Source: Marthasterias glacialis (Eukaryota > Echinodermata > Asteroidea > Forcipulatida > Asteriidae). Taken from it: DNA of 64,000 nucleotides. The stretch lies in assembly GCA_911728455.2 (NCBI GenBank), contig OU452230.1, positions 7,176,512 to 7,240,511 on the forward strand, in the 5' to 3' direction. Below, piece by piece: positions 53,280 to 64,000 of this stretch. Each line of letters starts with the position of its first letter. The first letter of the stretch is position 1. The notes below the pieces were generated by a model, which was given only the letters and a program-made list of their open reading frames with translations, made no database searches and was not told where the DNA came from. Position numbers and translations under genes: made by a program.

Positions 53280-56200
53280 CTGTGGGTTCCAAGATAAAAA
53301 ATAAATAGTCAAGGAAAGTTGATTTACTACCTCAGTCTGTTCAATTACTTGATGGCTTAATTTCTAGGATGACAAACTGCCGTCTTTCAGTGTTGACATT
53401 TTCCTGTACTGGATGAACGATAGGGCACCAGACATGGGCATGGTATCATTTCTGAGCAATTCAAAATCTGAATCATGACTAAATTTCCATATGAATAATT
53501 GCAACAAAATGTGAAAAGCAGGTTTTACTGATGTTGTTTTTGCTTTAAAGTCAAGCAAACCAGAAGTATGTTCTGGTGGCTCTCATCCTGTGTACATATA
53601 ATTTAATACTTGGCCCAAAATCTTAGCCTGACTGGTCATGGTCCTTGTTCACGAAACATCCACCACAGGTTGCCCTTCCTCACTGTACATACACCCAGGC
53701 CCATAATTTCATAGATTTTGTGCTTACTGTGCGATTTCTATTTCATAGCGCTGCTAACCGTAAGCACTGGAAGAGGCACATGATGTACTTATATCCGTCC
53801 AATAACCTTCACACATGTTGTAATTTGAACGCCAAAACCTTTGGCTCTGATGGAAGTAAGCATGCAAGATATCCACAGAACATGTAGGCATGGTTGGTCT
53901 GGCTGAGCAGTTATGAATTCATCAAACTCACGCAAAACCACGTGAGGAATTCTGGAAGATACAGAACTGCTGAGGTTAAATGATGAACCACAAGATACTC
54001 ACCTGAAGAATGTACCCTCTTGCATAGTCTTCATGGCCCCATCCAAGCCCCTGCAGGATCCTATCTACCTCCTCACTCTTCAAAACGCTGAAGAGACGAT
54101 CCAGGAGAATCCTCAGGCGAACTGGCGTAGCCTGGGTTCCATACAATATCAGGCTGGCTATGTCGAAGACGATGTCTGAATGGACGACTTCGGCTCTCAG
54201 GGACGGGAAGGATTGACTGGTGGAGAGCTTGTCCAGAGCTGTAGTGTATTGATGTGATGGGGAGAGGAATGCCTCAGTGGCAAGCAATCTCAAGTTATAT
54301 CTGACACACGTTCATGTACCAATGAAAGGATGTCTTAAGACTCTAAGAGAGGGTGGGGGGTTACGTTGTACTAAGAATCTTTGCTTGTCAGTATTTGCTT
54401 GCCTTATTGAGAAGGCACAAGACTGGGGATGCTTAAAAACAGAGTACTATTCATGGGATAGATGATAGGGAAATCGTTTGACTTTTTTTATTGCAAAGGT
54501 TTTTTTTCCTAACACAAACTTTCGATTAATAAACACATGCAGCCAAAATAGTTTTGGCAAAAAAACACACATCAAAAAGGTCACTTATTTATAATAATAG
54601 TATCAAATATCCTGAGTGCCATCATTCTGCCTACAAGGTTCTGAGAATTTTCCAGAAAACACCAAAATGCAAGTAGACTACCCTTTTACTGTTTGCTTGA
54701 AACTAGATCATTTATTCACAATGACGACACAAATTCATACAGACAACTGTAAATATACACACAACACCCTACCTCATTTGAAATTTGCAGTCAATTACTT
54801 AGTACTCTATCAACAATCTAGTTCTCAAATTGAGTTGCCGTGGATTTATATTTGAGTGATGAGTTTCACGGCCATAATACGAGTCTGTACTTACCATGGG
54901 CTACCCAGCCGTGACGGCATTGCTCACACGATCGTAGCTGGCTCTTCCCCGGGGCGAAACACTCACAGGAACAGTTGGGAAGTGTGCAGCGGATAGCCTG
55001 TGGCAAAAAAATACATACCAAAATGTCAGAAAATATTACTGCATCTCACTGCACAATGAAATATCATTTTGCATCAAGTTGGTACAAGAAGCCAATGACA
55101 AGAAACACAATGCAGGGAACCACTTTGCATTCATCGTATCAGCTGTTTTTCCAACGGATGCAACTTTTGTTTCAAGTACCTGAAACCAACTAAAAAGTAC
55201 CATTTCAACATGCAGATGGATGCATGCAAGCTAATACCGAAAACAATTCAAATTGGTCATTATTCGTATTTCTTAATTACCCTCAAATTTCAGTCAAATA
55301 ATGGACGAGGAAATTAGGTAATTTTTTCCCGCCATATTTGATGGAAATTTGAAGTGTTTGAGTGCATAGCGGAACAAAGTGCATGAGACGAGCTCAATTA
55401 ATGACATGCTGTGTATGTTCATGCACAATGTACACACACCCCCCACACACACAATCAATGCATATTCTGACCTCTAACTCATGCTATGAAACAGTCTTTT
55501 TTAATTGGATGTTTTGCTGTCCTGTAAAATGGCAACTACATGTAACGTTACGATTAACCAATCATCATTTGTGTTACACTGCTGGAAACTAGATGTGTAG
55601 TACACGGGCTATGGTGATTCAAGTAATGTGAATCATTACAATTTGTAGGTTTTTGTCACCAAATGCATTAGGTTTGAAAAGTTAACTTGGTTTGCAGTAC
55701 AAAAGGCAACTTGCTCCCCAACAACAAATAACTTGACAGTATAACAGTTATGAATTAAAAGAGATGACATTTTCTTTATAAAAGTGCATGATCCATAGAA
55801 TTTGCCTGCAGCGAACTCGAGATACATGTACTTCTGATTTTATACTAAACTTTGAAAATTAAAAAAAAAAATTGCGCATACTGTGGATCTGAAAACATCG
55901 GACAGCGCAAATGAGCACTACATGTACATGTATGTTCCGTTAAAGGCCTATTAGGCCTAATTTTTTATAATCTAATAGGCCTAATCAGTGTATTAAAGTT
56001 TTTTTTTTTTTAACAATTCACACCTTTTAAAAAACATATTTGGCCTATGGTTTGTGAAACACAGGCCTGGAATTTTATCTTTGAGAGGGCAAGGCTATTT
56101 TTATTTCCCAAAGGGCACTTCTATTGGACAATCTAAAAGTCCATGGGAAACAGAGGCCTCAGTGTGATTCCAAGTCTGGAAACAATATCAGTCTCGTCAG

Positions 56201-59200
56201 TAACAACTTTTTTGTGAATCAACATGACATGTAGTACAATGTATGATACATGTATCAGGGCTCGAAATTTACAATGGCCCACATGCCCGAGGCCAGTGAT
56301 TCTAAGCATCGGGCCAGTAAACTCATCCTGGACAAGTCCTGCGGTATTGTGTTTTTGTCCAAATGAGGACTTTCAGTCTGATAAATATCTTTTTGACTCT
56401 GTTGAATACTGAAGAAAACTTACCCCAAAAACAAGCATGACATATGAGAAAATGTTCTCTTAGTGCTTGTTCAAATTAAAACAGTTCAATGTTAAACTGT
56501 GTTGGTATTTTTTCTGTCATTTCAATTCTGGTCTTGTACAAACAATTCTAGTCCAGTGAACATTTTAGTCCTGCGGTCTTGTAGATTTTCCCCCCAAATT
56601 CAAGCCCTGATGTATGTACATTTACATACAGGGCTAAATTTTCAAGAAAATCTCCATCAGACAGCACTGTCACTAGACTTGAAATACTTTTTGTTCTTTT
56701 ATACATAGTTGTTGACATTTTAGGAGGTTTGAGACTGAAATGCCTGTACACATTTTGTTAACCAGACCATTATTTTACGAGCCAGCAAATGGGTGGCATA
56801 AGTTCGGTATTTTTATGTAAAAGTTGAAGCCCGAAACAAAGGTCCCCAGACATTCCATGACGGAGCATGCACTCACTGTTTAATGCTTTGTTTCACCCAC
56901 ACAAAGAGGACAGATGGTGCTGAAAGTGTCACCCAATTTCTCCTGTTGTTTGGAGGTTATTGTGTAATCCCCGATTCCAAACCTTTGCCCTGTTCCAAGA
57001 AGAGGATTATGAGGCATCGAGAGGCTTCCACTATTGTTTATTCATTGTACATCAGCTCAATGGAGGTACATTGAACATGTAAGTCAGAGTGAACCCAGTA
57101 TCCATCCAGCCTTGGTTCCGGATTTAGGACCAATCCTTGACCGTAGCTGACGGCCTGGCATGCCTGGGTTTGCTATTCACTGTGCATGAATTTGATAATC
57201 TTTCGACAGAGAAAACACAACACCAGGTGCTTCAAAGAGAATCTTTGTTCTCTTGGCTTTGTCAAGTCAAAGTTTCTTTGTGCCAGTGGTACTCTCAAAG
57301 AAAAATGATTTTAGCAATTCGGAGTACAAAATCCGATCAGGCTGGACGGGAAAAACATGGAAGATCCCAGGCGCGAACTGGTAAAACAAGCATGAAAGAC
57401 ACTAGACTGCAGGACCTGTTTGTGAGGATATTGGCCTAATTCTTAAACTAATGAACTCTGGCCTGTGGTCCAGTGGGTATTTCAAGCCCTGATGTACATG
57501 TTCATTACAGTCGTGTGATGCTCATAAAACTTTTATTATCCACTTTTCTGCCAATCCAGAGAAACACTGAGGCAAGTGACCCCCTTTCATAATAAGTGTC
57601 CATGGTTTCAGAGACAAGAAATGTCAGCTTGTACATGTAGAGACAGCTTTAGGCTCCTTCAAAAAGACATAACCCAGAGCTGTCGATAATCTTAAAGGTG
57701 CACCTCGTGCCCCAGTCCACTATAACCACCAACCATCTGTCATCTCTGTGACCACACTACATTAAAAATTGCCCTCCTTCTGCTCAATACAACTTCTGCA
57801 ACCATGCTGCTGGCTCTTTCGTTGAGCTACAGTGTACATGTAATTGTCTGGTAAAGTAAAGTAATGGCGTTAAAAACAAGAGACATAAAACAAGATGAAA
57901 ATGAAGGCCCAATTCTCACTTGCATTTTTTTACCTAGAGCTTGATTCTTTGCATGCATTTAAACACTTTATATTTGTATCCAAATGTATAGAATTAGTTT
58001 ACACACCATTGGTAAAAAGTTGTTCTTAACTAATCAATCACATTTAAAAGACTCCTTGCTTACTTGTCACGCTTGTAGACCTTGTGCACGTAATGTCACC
58101 AACTGCTTGCAATCATTTTGGTGATTACCAGAGCATCAGGCCTATTTTATTTGCATGTAACTTACATTTATCTGGCGCCCGACGCAAGATGCGGTATTGA
58201 GCTACATTAATCAATGCAAAGAAATATCTTCTGCGTTGCCTAATGTTGTCGCATGTCAGGCTGACACACATGTTGATAAGTTTGTTTAATTTTACCACGC
58301 AAAGTCTTCTTTTTAAACTCAAAACATAACAAATCTTCATTATGAAAGCAAGCTGGGTATATGTAAGTGACGAAATTAATAGTTTTCAGTTTTCGAAAAG
58401 GATGACAAAATTCTCGCTTTAATCTGTTAAATATTTACAATAAACATGAACCTTGTGTAATTTTATTTCATGGAGAGGTGATCACCAAAATGGCAATGCT
58501 AAAAGCACGTGTATGATCTGTGACGGACATGACAAAGTTGCACAAGGTTTATACACGCATGGCAACACAACTCCCTAGAAGTGCAGATGTGCAGTATAAA
58601 GCAGGCTACCATTTTTTAATTCGACTTCAAAGCAAAAGAAAACCCCCAAAAACCAGCCCACACGTACATGTACACACACAAAATTAAACAAATAAAAACA
58701 TTCACTGAAACACAAACGGAGTACATGTCATTGTTTAAGAATTTCTTGTATCCATTTCACCCTTTGAACATGTTCCAAGCAAAACAGCTTTAACCAATAA
58801 GCTTTGTGCAAATTTTAAAACAATGAAACAAGTTTGTTCATTTTTGTCACAGTCAATCTAGGTATTTTTCTCAGCAATCTGAACACAGGTAAATTGGTTA
58901 TTTTTTTGTATTTTTCACTTCTATAAAGCAAGCCTGGAATTTTAAGGACAGTACTCTTACCCAACTCCTTCGACAGTTTCTCTTGGACTTTAGAATTTTC
59001 TACTGGAAGTACCCCTTGCAAAATGAAAATGGTCTTGGCCCTTCAAGATGAATTTCCAGGGCTGTCAACAGAATGCTTTAACAATTTACGTACAGACATT
59101 ACACAAAAGGTGTACACAAGTACATGTACACCTGCTTTAAGCCCCTACATTTGTGAAGTAGAACATCGCAGCCTCTAGTATCAGGCCAATTCACAGGACA

Positions 59201-62200
59201 CAAGAAGACACAAGTCTGCCCCTCGTTTCTAGATCAGCTCAGAGGCTCCGAGAGCAGACAATCTCTCCCCTTCTCTTCCTCAGACAGCCTGCTCCGGGCA
59301 AGGAAGTGGCTCTAATAAATCATACATTTCATCATAATTATAATTATCTATCGATTACCAACACCTGGCCGTCCAGCTTGTATCCGAGCGGTGAGAGGAA
59401 AGCCTGGGATATATAGCAGGGGGGCGCACACCTCACCTCTGTGAGAAGCCCCAGGAATAGCGTCTGCTACATGTATTGTACATGTAGAGTATTTGTCACC
59501 AAGATTTAAAGACAGGTTTACAGCCAAGGAAAGACCATGTACCCAAGTACCAAATCAGCCTGATAACTTATTAAGAGAAAATTGGAAGGAGGCCGTGTTC
59601 ATTTATTTTGGGGATGGTAGGCGGAGGTAGAGGAAGTTTCATTTCACTTATGTGACCTGGGTTCAGAGCGGCACCCGCAAAGTCCAGACAAAGTTGGTAA
59701 GACGCTGTTTCCTGCTAAGACTGCTATGCAGAAGTTTTTTCTTTAATTGTTTTCAAATTCAAACCTGTAAATCTAGTAATTAGTTTTAAGCAAGTGAACG
59801 TTTTGAAAAACCAAGTTAGGAAAAGCTGCCTTCATTTAAAAATCATAAACTTGTTTTATCTTTGTTTTAATTTAACTTTTAATTTTGTTTTAATTTTATT
59901 ATTATTCTCTTTTGAAGTAAAGTAAAAGTTTTACTGTTATGCAGTTACTCCAGGGGACAGTGTCATAATGCTAAGAATGCTAGATAGTGCTTAGCAGCGA
60001 CAGATCACCGTCAAAACATCCCAATAAATGCTTTTAACGCGTTCCTTGCAAATATCTGTCTTTAAGGTAATAATTTAAGCAATGTTTTGTTCCACTTTAT
60101 CACAAATCTAAAAAATGAGGCCCAGGTGAGCTCTGAAGTAATTTGCTTTTTTAAAATCTTGTACCTTCCTGTTAACCTTTTAATTTTGAGATGTTGAACG
60201 TGTGACTCAAGTGAGATCAAAGGTATCTTTACAAAGTTTGTTTTGTTTAAAGGTACAATGTAAGCTCGGTAAAAGTGCACCGTATTAAGATATTGTTTTA
60301 TTAGAAACAAGAAACCTGAGAGAATCGCTCCAAAGCAAATTAACATTTGAAAGTTTTTGTCTTCAAGTTTTGTGCATGTGAATTAAAGATCCTAGATCCA
60401 AGAGTGTTTCATAAAATTATGATATACTTGAAAATAAAAGGAAATGTCCTTAGCAAACAGTAGTCCAGTTTGCACATTAAAAAAATACAAAACAAACATA
60501 ATCAAAAAACATATTACATCAGGCATAGGCGGAATGTCAGTACATACATTTGTACATATTTTATATATTAAAGCTACATAATATGTTGTACCTGTTACAT
60601 AAATAATTGTTTTACTCTTTTAAAGACAGTAGGGAGGATGGAGCATTTGGTGCTCGATATGGGGCATGGTGTAACCCCCCCTCCTATTGTGTCTTCATTC
60701 TGTTCTGAAAATCTCTGGAATTCTTCTGAGGATTTTAGGGGAGGGGGTGCTTCTGTACAAGAGGGGATGAGTGTGTTGGAGAATGGGAACATTTGGGGGG
60801 GCTGCCCTCTGCAACATATCGGGCATGGTATAGGATGGAGGGGAAGGTAGGAGTTACATGGAACGTAGTTAAACAGAAACAGGTAGATAGAACAGAAAAT
60901 CATGGATTTGTTTACTTCATTCTTTTAACAGAGACGGAAAACAATACTTATAAGATATCTGTTTCCTATGGATATTTATTTAATATGATTACTTTTAAAG
61001 TAAAATAAGACTCTCCATGTTTTCTATGTGTGTAAAAAAAGTTGATTTAAGTTGGTTTGAGTGCATTTAATGTAAAGAATTATACAGGGTGAAAATAGTG
61101 AGGTGAGACAATTTCTCATTGTGTATCTTTAAAGATGCTACATGTAGGTCTGTTTTTTGCCGATTTTGACCCAAAATTTAGATCAGTTTGTAATAGCTAC
61201 ACATATTGTTATAGATTCGACAAAGTTACAAGCTTTCATTTATGGTACTGCACGAAAAAATCCGACACTGCTTAGTGGTAGTTAATTAAAACCTAAAAAT
61301 AAATTATTGTCAGGATCCTGACCTGATCTCACATCCGTCAGTCATAATTATGAAAAGGTTTTGCACTATGTTTTTTTTCATTTTGAAATGGCCACTATCT
61401 GACAGAAAAAAAGAGGAAAAAAAATTCTTTCAGCGAAAATTGGGTCATGCAACTTTTGATGTTGAAAAGTGTGATGAAACCTTGCCAAAATTTAGGCTCA
61501 TACAATTTAAGTCTGACATGATACCCTAACGTTTATTTTAAGCGGTCATCAATACTAATTTGAAGGGTCCAACTCATAGAGAAAAAGAATTGAAATGTGA
61601 ATAAAAGGTTTGCGAGAATAGAAAACTAAACAAAAAATCTTTTATATAAAAAAAATTAAAATTATAAAATGTCCTTGGACCTTAATGACAGAGCAGCCCG
61701 ATGTCCCACTCGGGATGAAGAGTGAAAGTAGGTTAATGACAAAAGTTGCAATGAAACTGTCGTTCAGGTGATATTTTTCTTTCAACAGATTAAGTGTGAA
61801 CTGTCGTAAATGCTTTACAAACTGTACATTACACAATGATTTGTACAATAGCAATCATGTGATGTACATTTTTATGTGAATATTATGTTTAAAAAAATGT
61901 GAAAGGGTACTCAAAAGTAGAAATAGTTGAAATGAAGATTACAAAGAATTTTCTTGTGCGTGTGAAAATACTAAGTAATAAATGTATGTTGATATAATAA
62001 TCAAAAGAAACTTTCACACAATTTTCAAGATCTACACAACTAAACAAATGAGAAAAATCAAAATAATTGAATCATTAAAAAGTTTATTGATGAAAACAAA
62101 AATTCTTTTGGTTTACTTTTACAAAGCCTTGTTCATGTGAAAATATGTAATTTGTTGATATAAATAAAAAAGCTTATTACAAAAATAATAAATAAGAAAA

Positions 62201-63715
62201 AAAACAAAGTCAATAAAAGTAATTAACTGGTGCAAAGTAAACCAAAATAAAAATCTATTTCTAATAAAAAAACCTTTTATTATTGTGACAATATTTGAGC
62301 ATCACAAAGAATCAGTTTTTGGGTAAAAAAATAAACATTTTTCTTACAAAAGATTTTTTAATTTTTTTAATCTGAAATATACCTTTCCAATTTGTATTAT
62401 TTATTAATTATACTTGTTGAATTTTTTTATTCACCTTTTAATTGTAAAGATTCACTGTTTTCCTACAAACTTGAATGATGTTTTTGTTTGTTAGGACACT
62501 AAGCAAAGGATTCTGGAATCAATCACTGTCATTGTTCAGTTTGCCAGAGGCTACCATTAACAAGTCATTCCGTAAAGATCATGAACTCTAAATCAACTAA
62601 CTGTAGTCTGAACCTTGGGGGAAAAGAAATTCACATCTCAAAATAATGTCTGATGCCATCATGCCACCACCTACAAGCAAAAAAGACATTCCTCAAAAAT
62701 GAATGGCCGGATGATGTCATCACACAACAAAATCCTGTAAAGTTTGATGTGGTCAATCTATTTTTTTTTCTTCCTGTGGGCAATTTTTGCGACGAAATAA
62801 TCTCCAGCAGTCACGAAGCAAATATTTGTGCAATCCCTTGACGATAGTAAATGACCCTTCACCACCCTACACTTTCATGCCATCTAAACATCAACCAATG
62901 ACGCCGACAGACACCCAGACACGACGCATTATGAGAACGTAATGACATGGAACAGATCACACATCAATGCAGTCTGTCACGACCGTGTAGATTCCAGCTC
63001 TAGAATTACGCATAAGAAATTTCATACAAAAAAACCAAAAACCAAACAAACTTAAATAAATACAAGACGCACCAAAACGTATTTTTTGCTCACATAAAAA
63101 AAACTTATTTGAAAAAAAGTTTGGTAGGTCAAACCATTGAGGAAGTCAAACCAGCTTTGGCCTACTTGGAGAATCTGATGGAATTGGAAACAAAGCTTTG
63201 AAATGAAAACGAAGCCGCTATCCCTGAAGAATAACCGAAACAGCGTGCCATGGCTGGCAAAATGCGAACCAAAACAAATAAACGATCACGACAAACAAAA
63301 ACAAATTATTTCTAATTATGAATCTGGACATCGACAAACAATTCACCTATCGATGTCAAACGAACAATAGTACAGTAAATTGGTAAAGCTTGCATCCTTA
63401 TCGCCAACGTGAATTTTGTTCTGAAATATGTTAAACAAAAAGGTCAAATGAAAACCATCTGCATGGCGGCTGAATTTTTTGTCGTGTACATGCGATCCCG
63501 CGTAGTTGTCAGATGTGTCACCGCGACTCGTTTGGCTGACCTGTCGCGAACGAGCACTTAAATGACACGAATTTTTACATCTACGGTGAGACTTGGCGAA
63601 TCCCGATTCATGCTGTATGTGACGGCACTCAACAAAACCACACTGCTGTGTAATTTCTTTGCCGTCAGTTGTCGCCCAACTAGAGAAAATGTGAAAATAA
63701 ACTCACCGTTGCCAT
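50622..63715 (-). CDS. BNC2: basonuclin homologue, four coding exons, complete (1001 aa)
   Basis: Exons 63715-63707, 54997-54895, 54238-54003 and 53279-50622 join in phase. The N-terminus has the basonuclin zinc motif [11 protein letters not shown]...[12 protein letters not shown], then the conserved [20 protein letters not shown] and LRFGETKS blocks. Three paired C2H2 fingers follow at about residues 355-410, 707-762 and 924-979, each pair with the family signature SRNRHS or SRDRHS. A basic [10 protein letters not shown] tract (574-583) lies in a long acidic linker with many Glu/Asp and possible sumoylation (VKPV) sites. In animals basonuclins (and fly disco) are nuclear zinc-finger regulators of epithelial, germ and skeletal cells; the role here is inferred. 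The symbol reflects greater resemblance to BNC2; an invertebrate is likely to have a single gene. Confidence 0.9.
54003..54238 (-). CDS. BNC2: basonuclin exon 3, conserved N-terminal domain
   Basis: 236 nt with acceptor cactacag and donor GTGAGT. It encodes [17 protein letters not shown], then [30 protein letters not shown] and GYILQ. It is strongly basonuclin-like through its whole length. It enters in phase 1 and leaves in phase 0. Confidence 0.9.
54895..54997 (-). CDS. BNC2: basonuclin exon 2, N-terminal zinc motif
   Basis: 103 nt with acceptor ttgccacag and donor GTAAGT. It encodes [18 protein letters not shown], then [14 protein letters not shown], with one base left over. The Cys/His array is the hallmark of the basonuclin N-terminus. 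Confidence 0.87.
56249..56612. repeat. inverted ends of a CAGGGCTCGAAATT repeat
   Basis: ATGTATCAGGGCTCGAAATT at the left and CAAATTCAAGCCCTGATGTA at the right are inverted. Fragments with the same words are near 57455-57500, 24195-24235 and 23715. It is probably another TIR family in basonuclin intron 1. Confidence 0.5.
59200..59460. promoter_or_regulatory. possible enhancer in basonuclin intron 1
   Basis: Clusters an Ets-like CAGGAAGTG? type site (GGAAGTGG), homeodomain-type AATTATAATTATC and ATCGATTA sites and a GATA-type site within 100 bp, in a less AT-biased, repeat-free stretch. This is inference only; such motifs are common by chance. Confidence 0.2.
63707..63715 (-). CDS. BNC2: basonuclin first coding exon (ATG GCA ACG)
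   Basis: CACAATGGCAACG followed by donor GTGAGT gives Met-Ala-Thr, which joins in phase to AIRCTLPNC, the normal start of the basonuclin core. The context around ATG (CACAATGG) is a good Kozak site. The same frame stays open upstream to an ATG at 63865, so a longer N-terminus of about 50 more residues is possible. BNC1 starts close to AI.CTL, which favours the short form. Confidence 0.65.
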
Positions 63716-64000
63716 TGTGAAATTCCCAGTGCGATCGGCTCTGTTCCTGGCTGGCCACACGAAGAGTGTATGGGTCGCTCGCCGCGTACACATAACACAC
63801 AGTGTGCTGTGCGTACCCGTCGTGTCTTTGTACACATTCCTTATGACGTTTGACATTGACAACATGCGACACCAAAGTACGCTGGTTCCCGGCCTAGTGC
63901 ATTACAAATTGCGTACAAAATTAATTGTCCACCGCGCGCTGTGTGTGCTCGCCCCGCAGGATTTACATGGCAGCGCGGATATTCAAACTGAAGTTTTCCA
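63708..64000 (-). promoter_or_regulatory. basonuclin 5' UTR and probable promoter region
   Basis: The region upstream of the ATG is clearly richer in CpG than the rest of the window (for example TCGCTCGCCGCG and CACCGCGCGC). No TATA box was identified. The transcription start may lie beyond 64000. Confidence 0.45.

Larger units (their letters stand above)
54998..63706 (-). other. basonuclin intron 1 (8.7 kb)
   Basis: No further coding exon is supported. It holds scattered TACATGTA-type palindromes, copies of a CAGGGCTCGAAATT repeat (about 56249-56612 and near 57480), and two stretches with a regulatory look (about 56830-57310 and 59200-59460). Long developmental-gene introns often hold enhancers, but that is inference here. 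Confidence 0.5.

Noticed and set aside
63558..63875. 105-codon minus-strand frame as a separate protein
   Set aside because: It is an alternative frame over the basonuclin 5' UTR and first coding exon; the Met-Ala-Thr frame is the one that joins to exon 2.

Overview
This is a eukaryotic nuclear window, AT-rich and rich in introns. It comes from an invertebrate animal, most likely an echinoderm and perhaps a sea star. That placement is inferred from metazoan zinc-finger families (ZXD, basonuclin), small exons in long introns, and dense non-autonomous repeats. The main repeat types are short terminal-inverted-repeat (TIR) hairpins and tRNA-headed SINEs. There is no bacterial, phage, CRISPR or operon signal.

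Layout: (1) 215-5097, plus strand: the last five coding exons of a ZXD-family C2H2 zinc-finger gene, joined in phase, with its 3' UTR to about 6.06 kb; the 5' part lies outside the window. (2) 9057-10766, plus strand: a complete two-exon rhodopsin-class GPCR (430 aa). (3) 10.8-16.3 kb: gene-poor, with repeats. (4) 38756-16413, minus strand: 13 exons that join in phase through 12 junctions into an open frame of 695 residues. It carries N-terminal Cys/His zinc-binding-like modules, a lysine-rich nuclear-type segment and a C-terminal WD40 propeller. I do not recognise this architecture as a named family. One or two more 5' exons may lie at 43.9 and 47.4 kb, but I could not join them in phase. (5) 63715-50622, minus strand: a complete basonuclin homologue (1001 aa, four coding exons) with three paired C2H2 fingers and the basonuclin N-terminal domain; its first intron is 8.7 kb.

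The most unusual points are these. The new zinc/WD40 gene itself. Two places in it where the edge of a coding exon is homologous to degenerate tandem repeats in the adjoining intron (30965-31460 and about 20760-21330); in the first, several copies keep the exon reading frame. A near-perfect 120-bp hairpin at 26743-26862. Several recurrent TIR families present here in two or more copies. A 23-bp minisatellite of about 22 copies in an intron.

The ZXD and basonuclin proteins are probable nuclear DNA-binding regulators, the zinc/WD40 protein has nuclear-type basic tracts, and the GPCR is a membrane receptor. Nothing in the sequence shows that these neighbours share a pathway. Exon limits were read by eye from splice signals and phase and have no transcript support.
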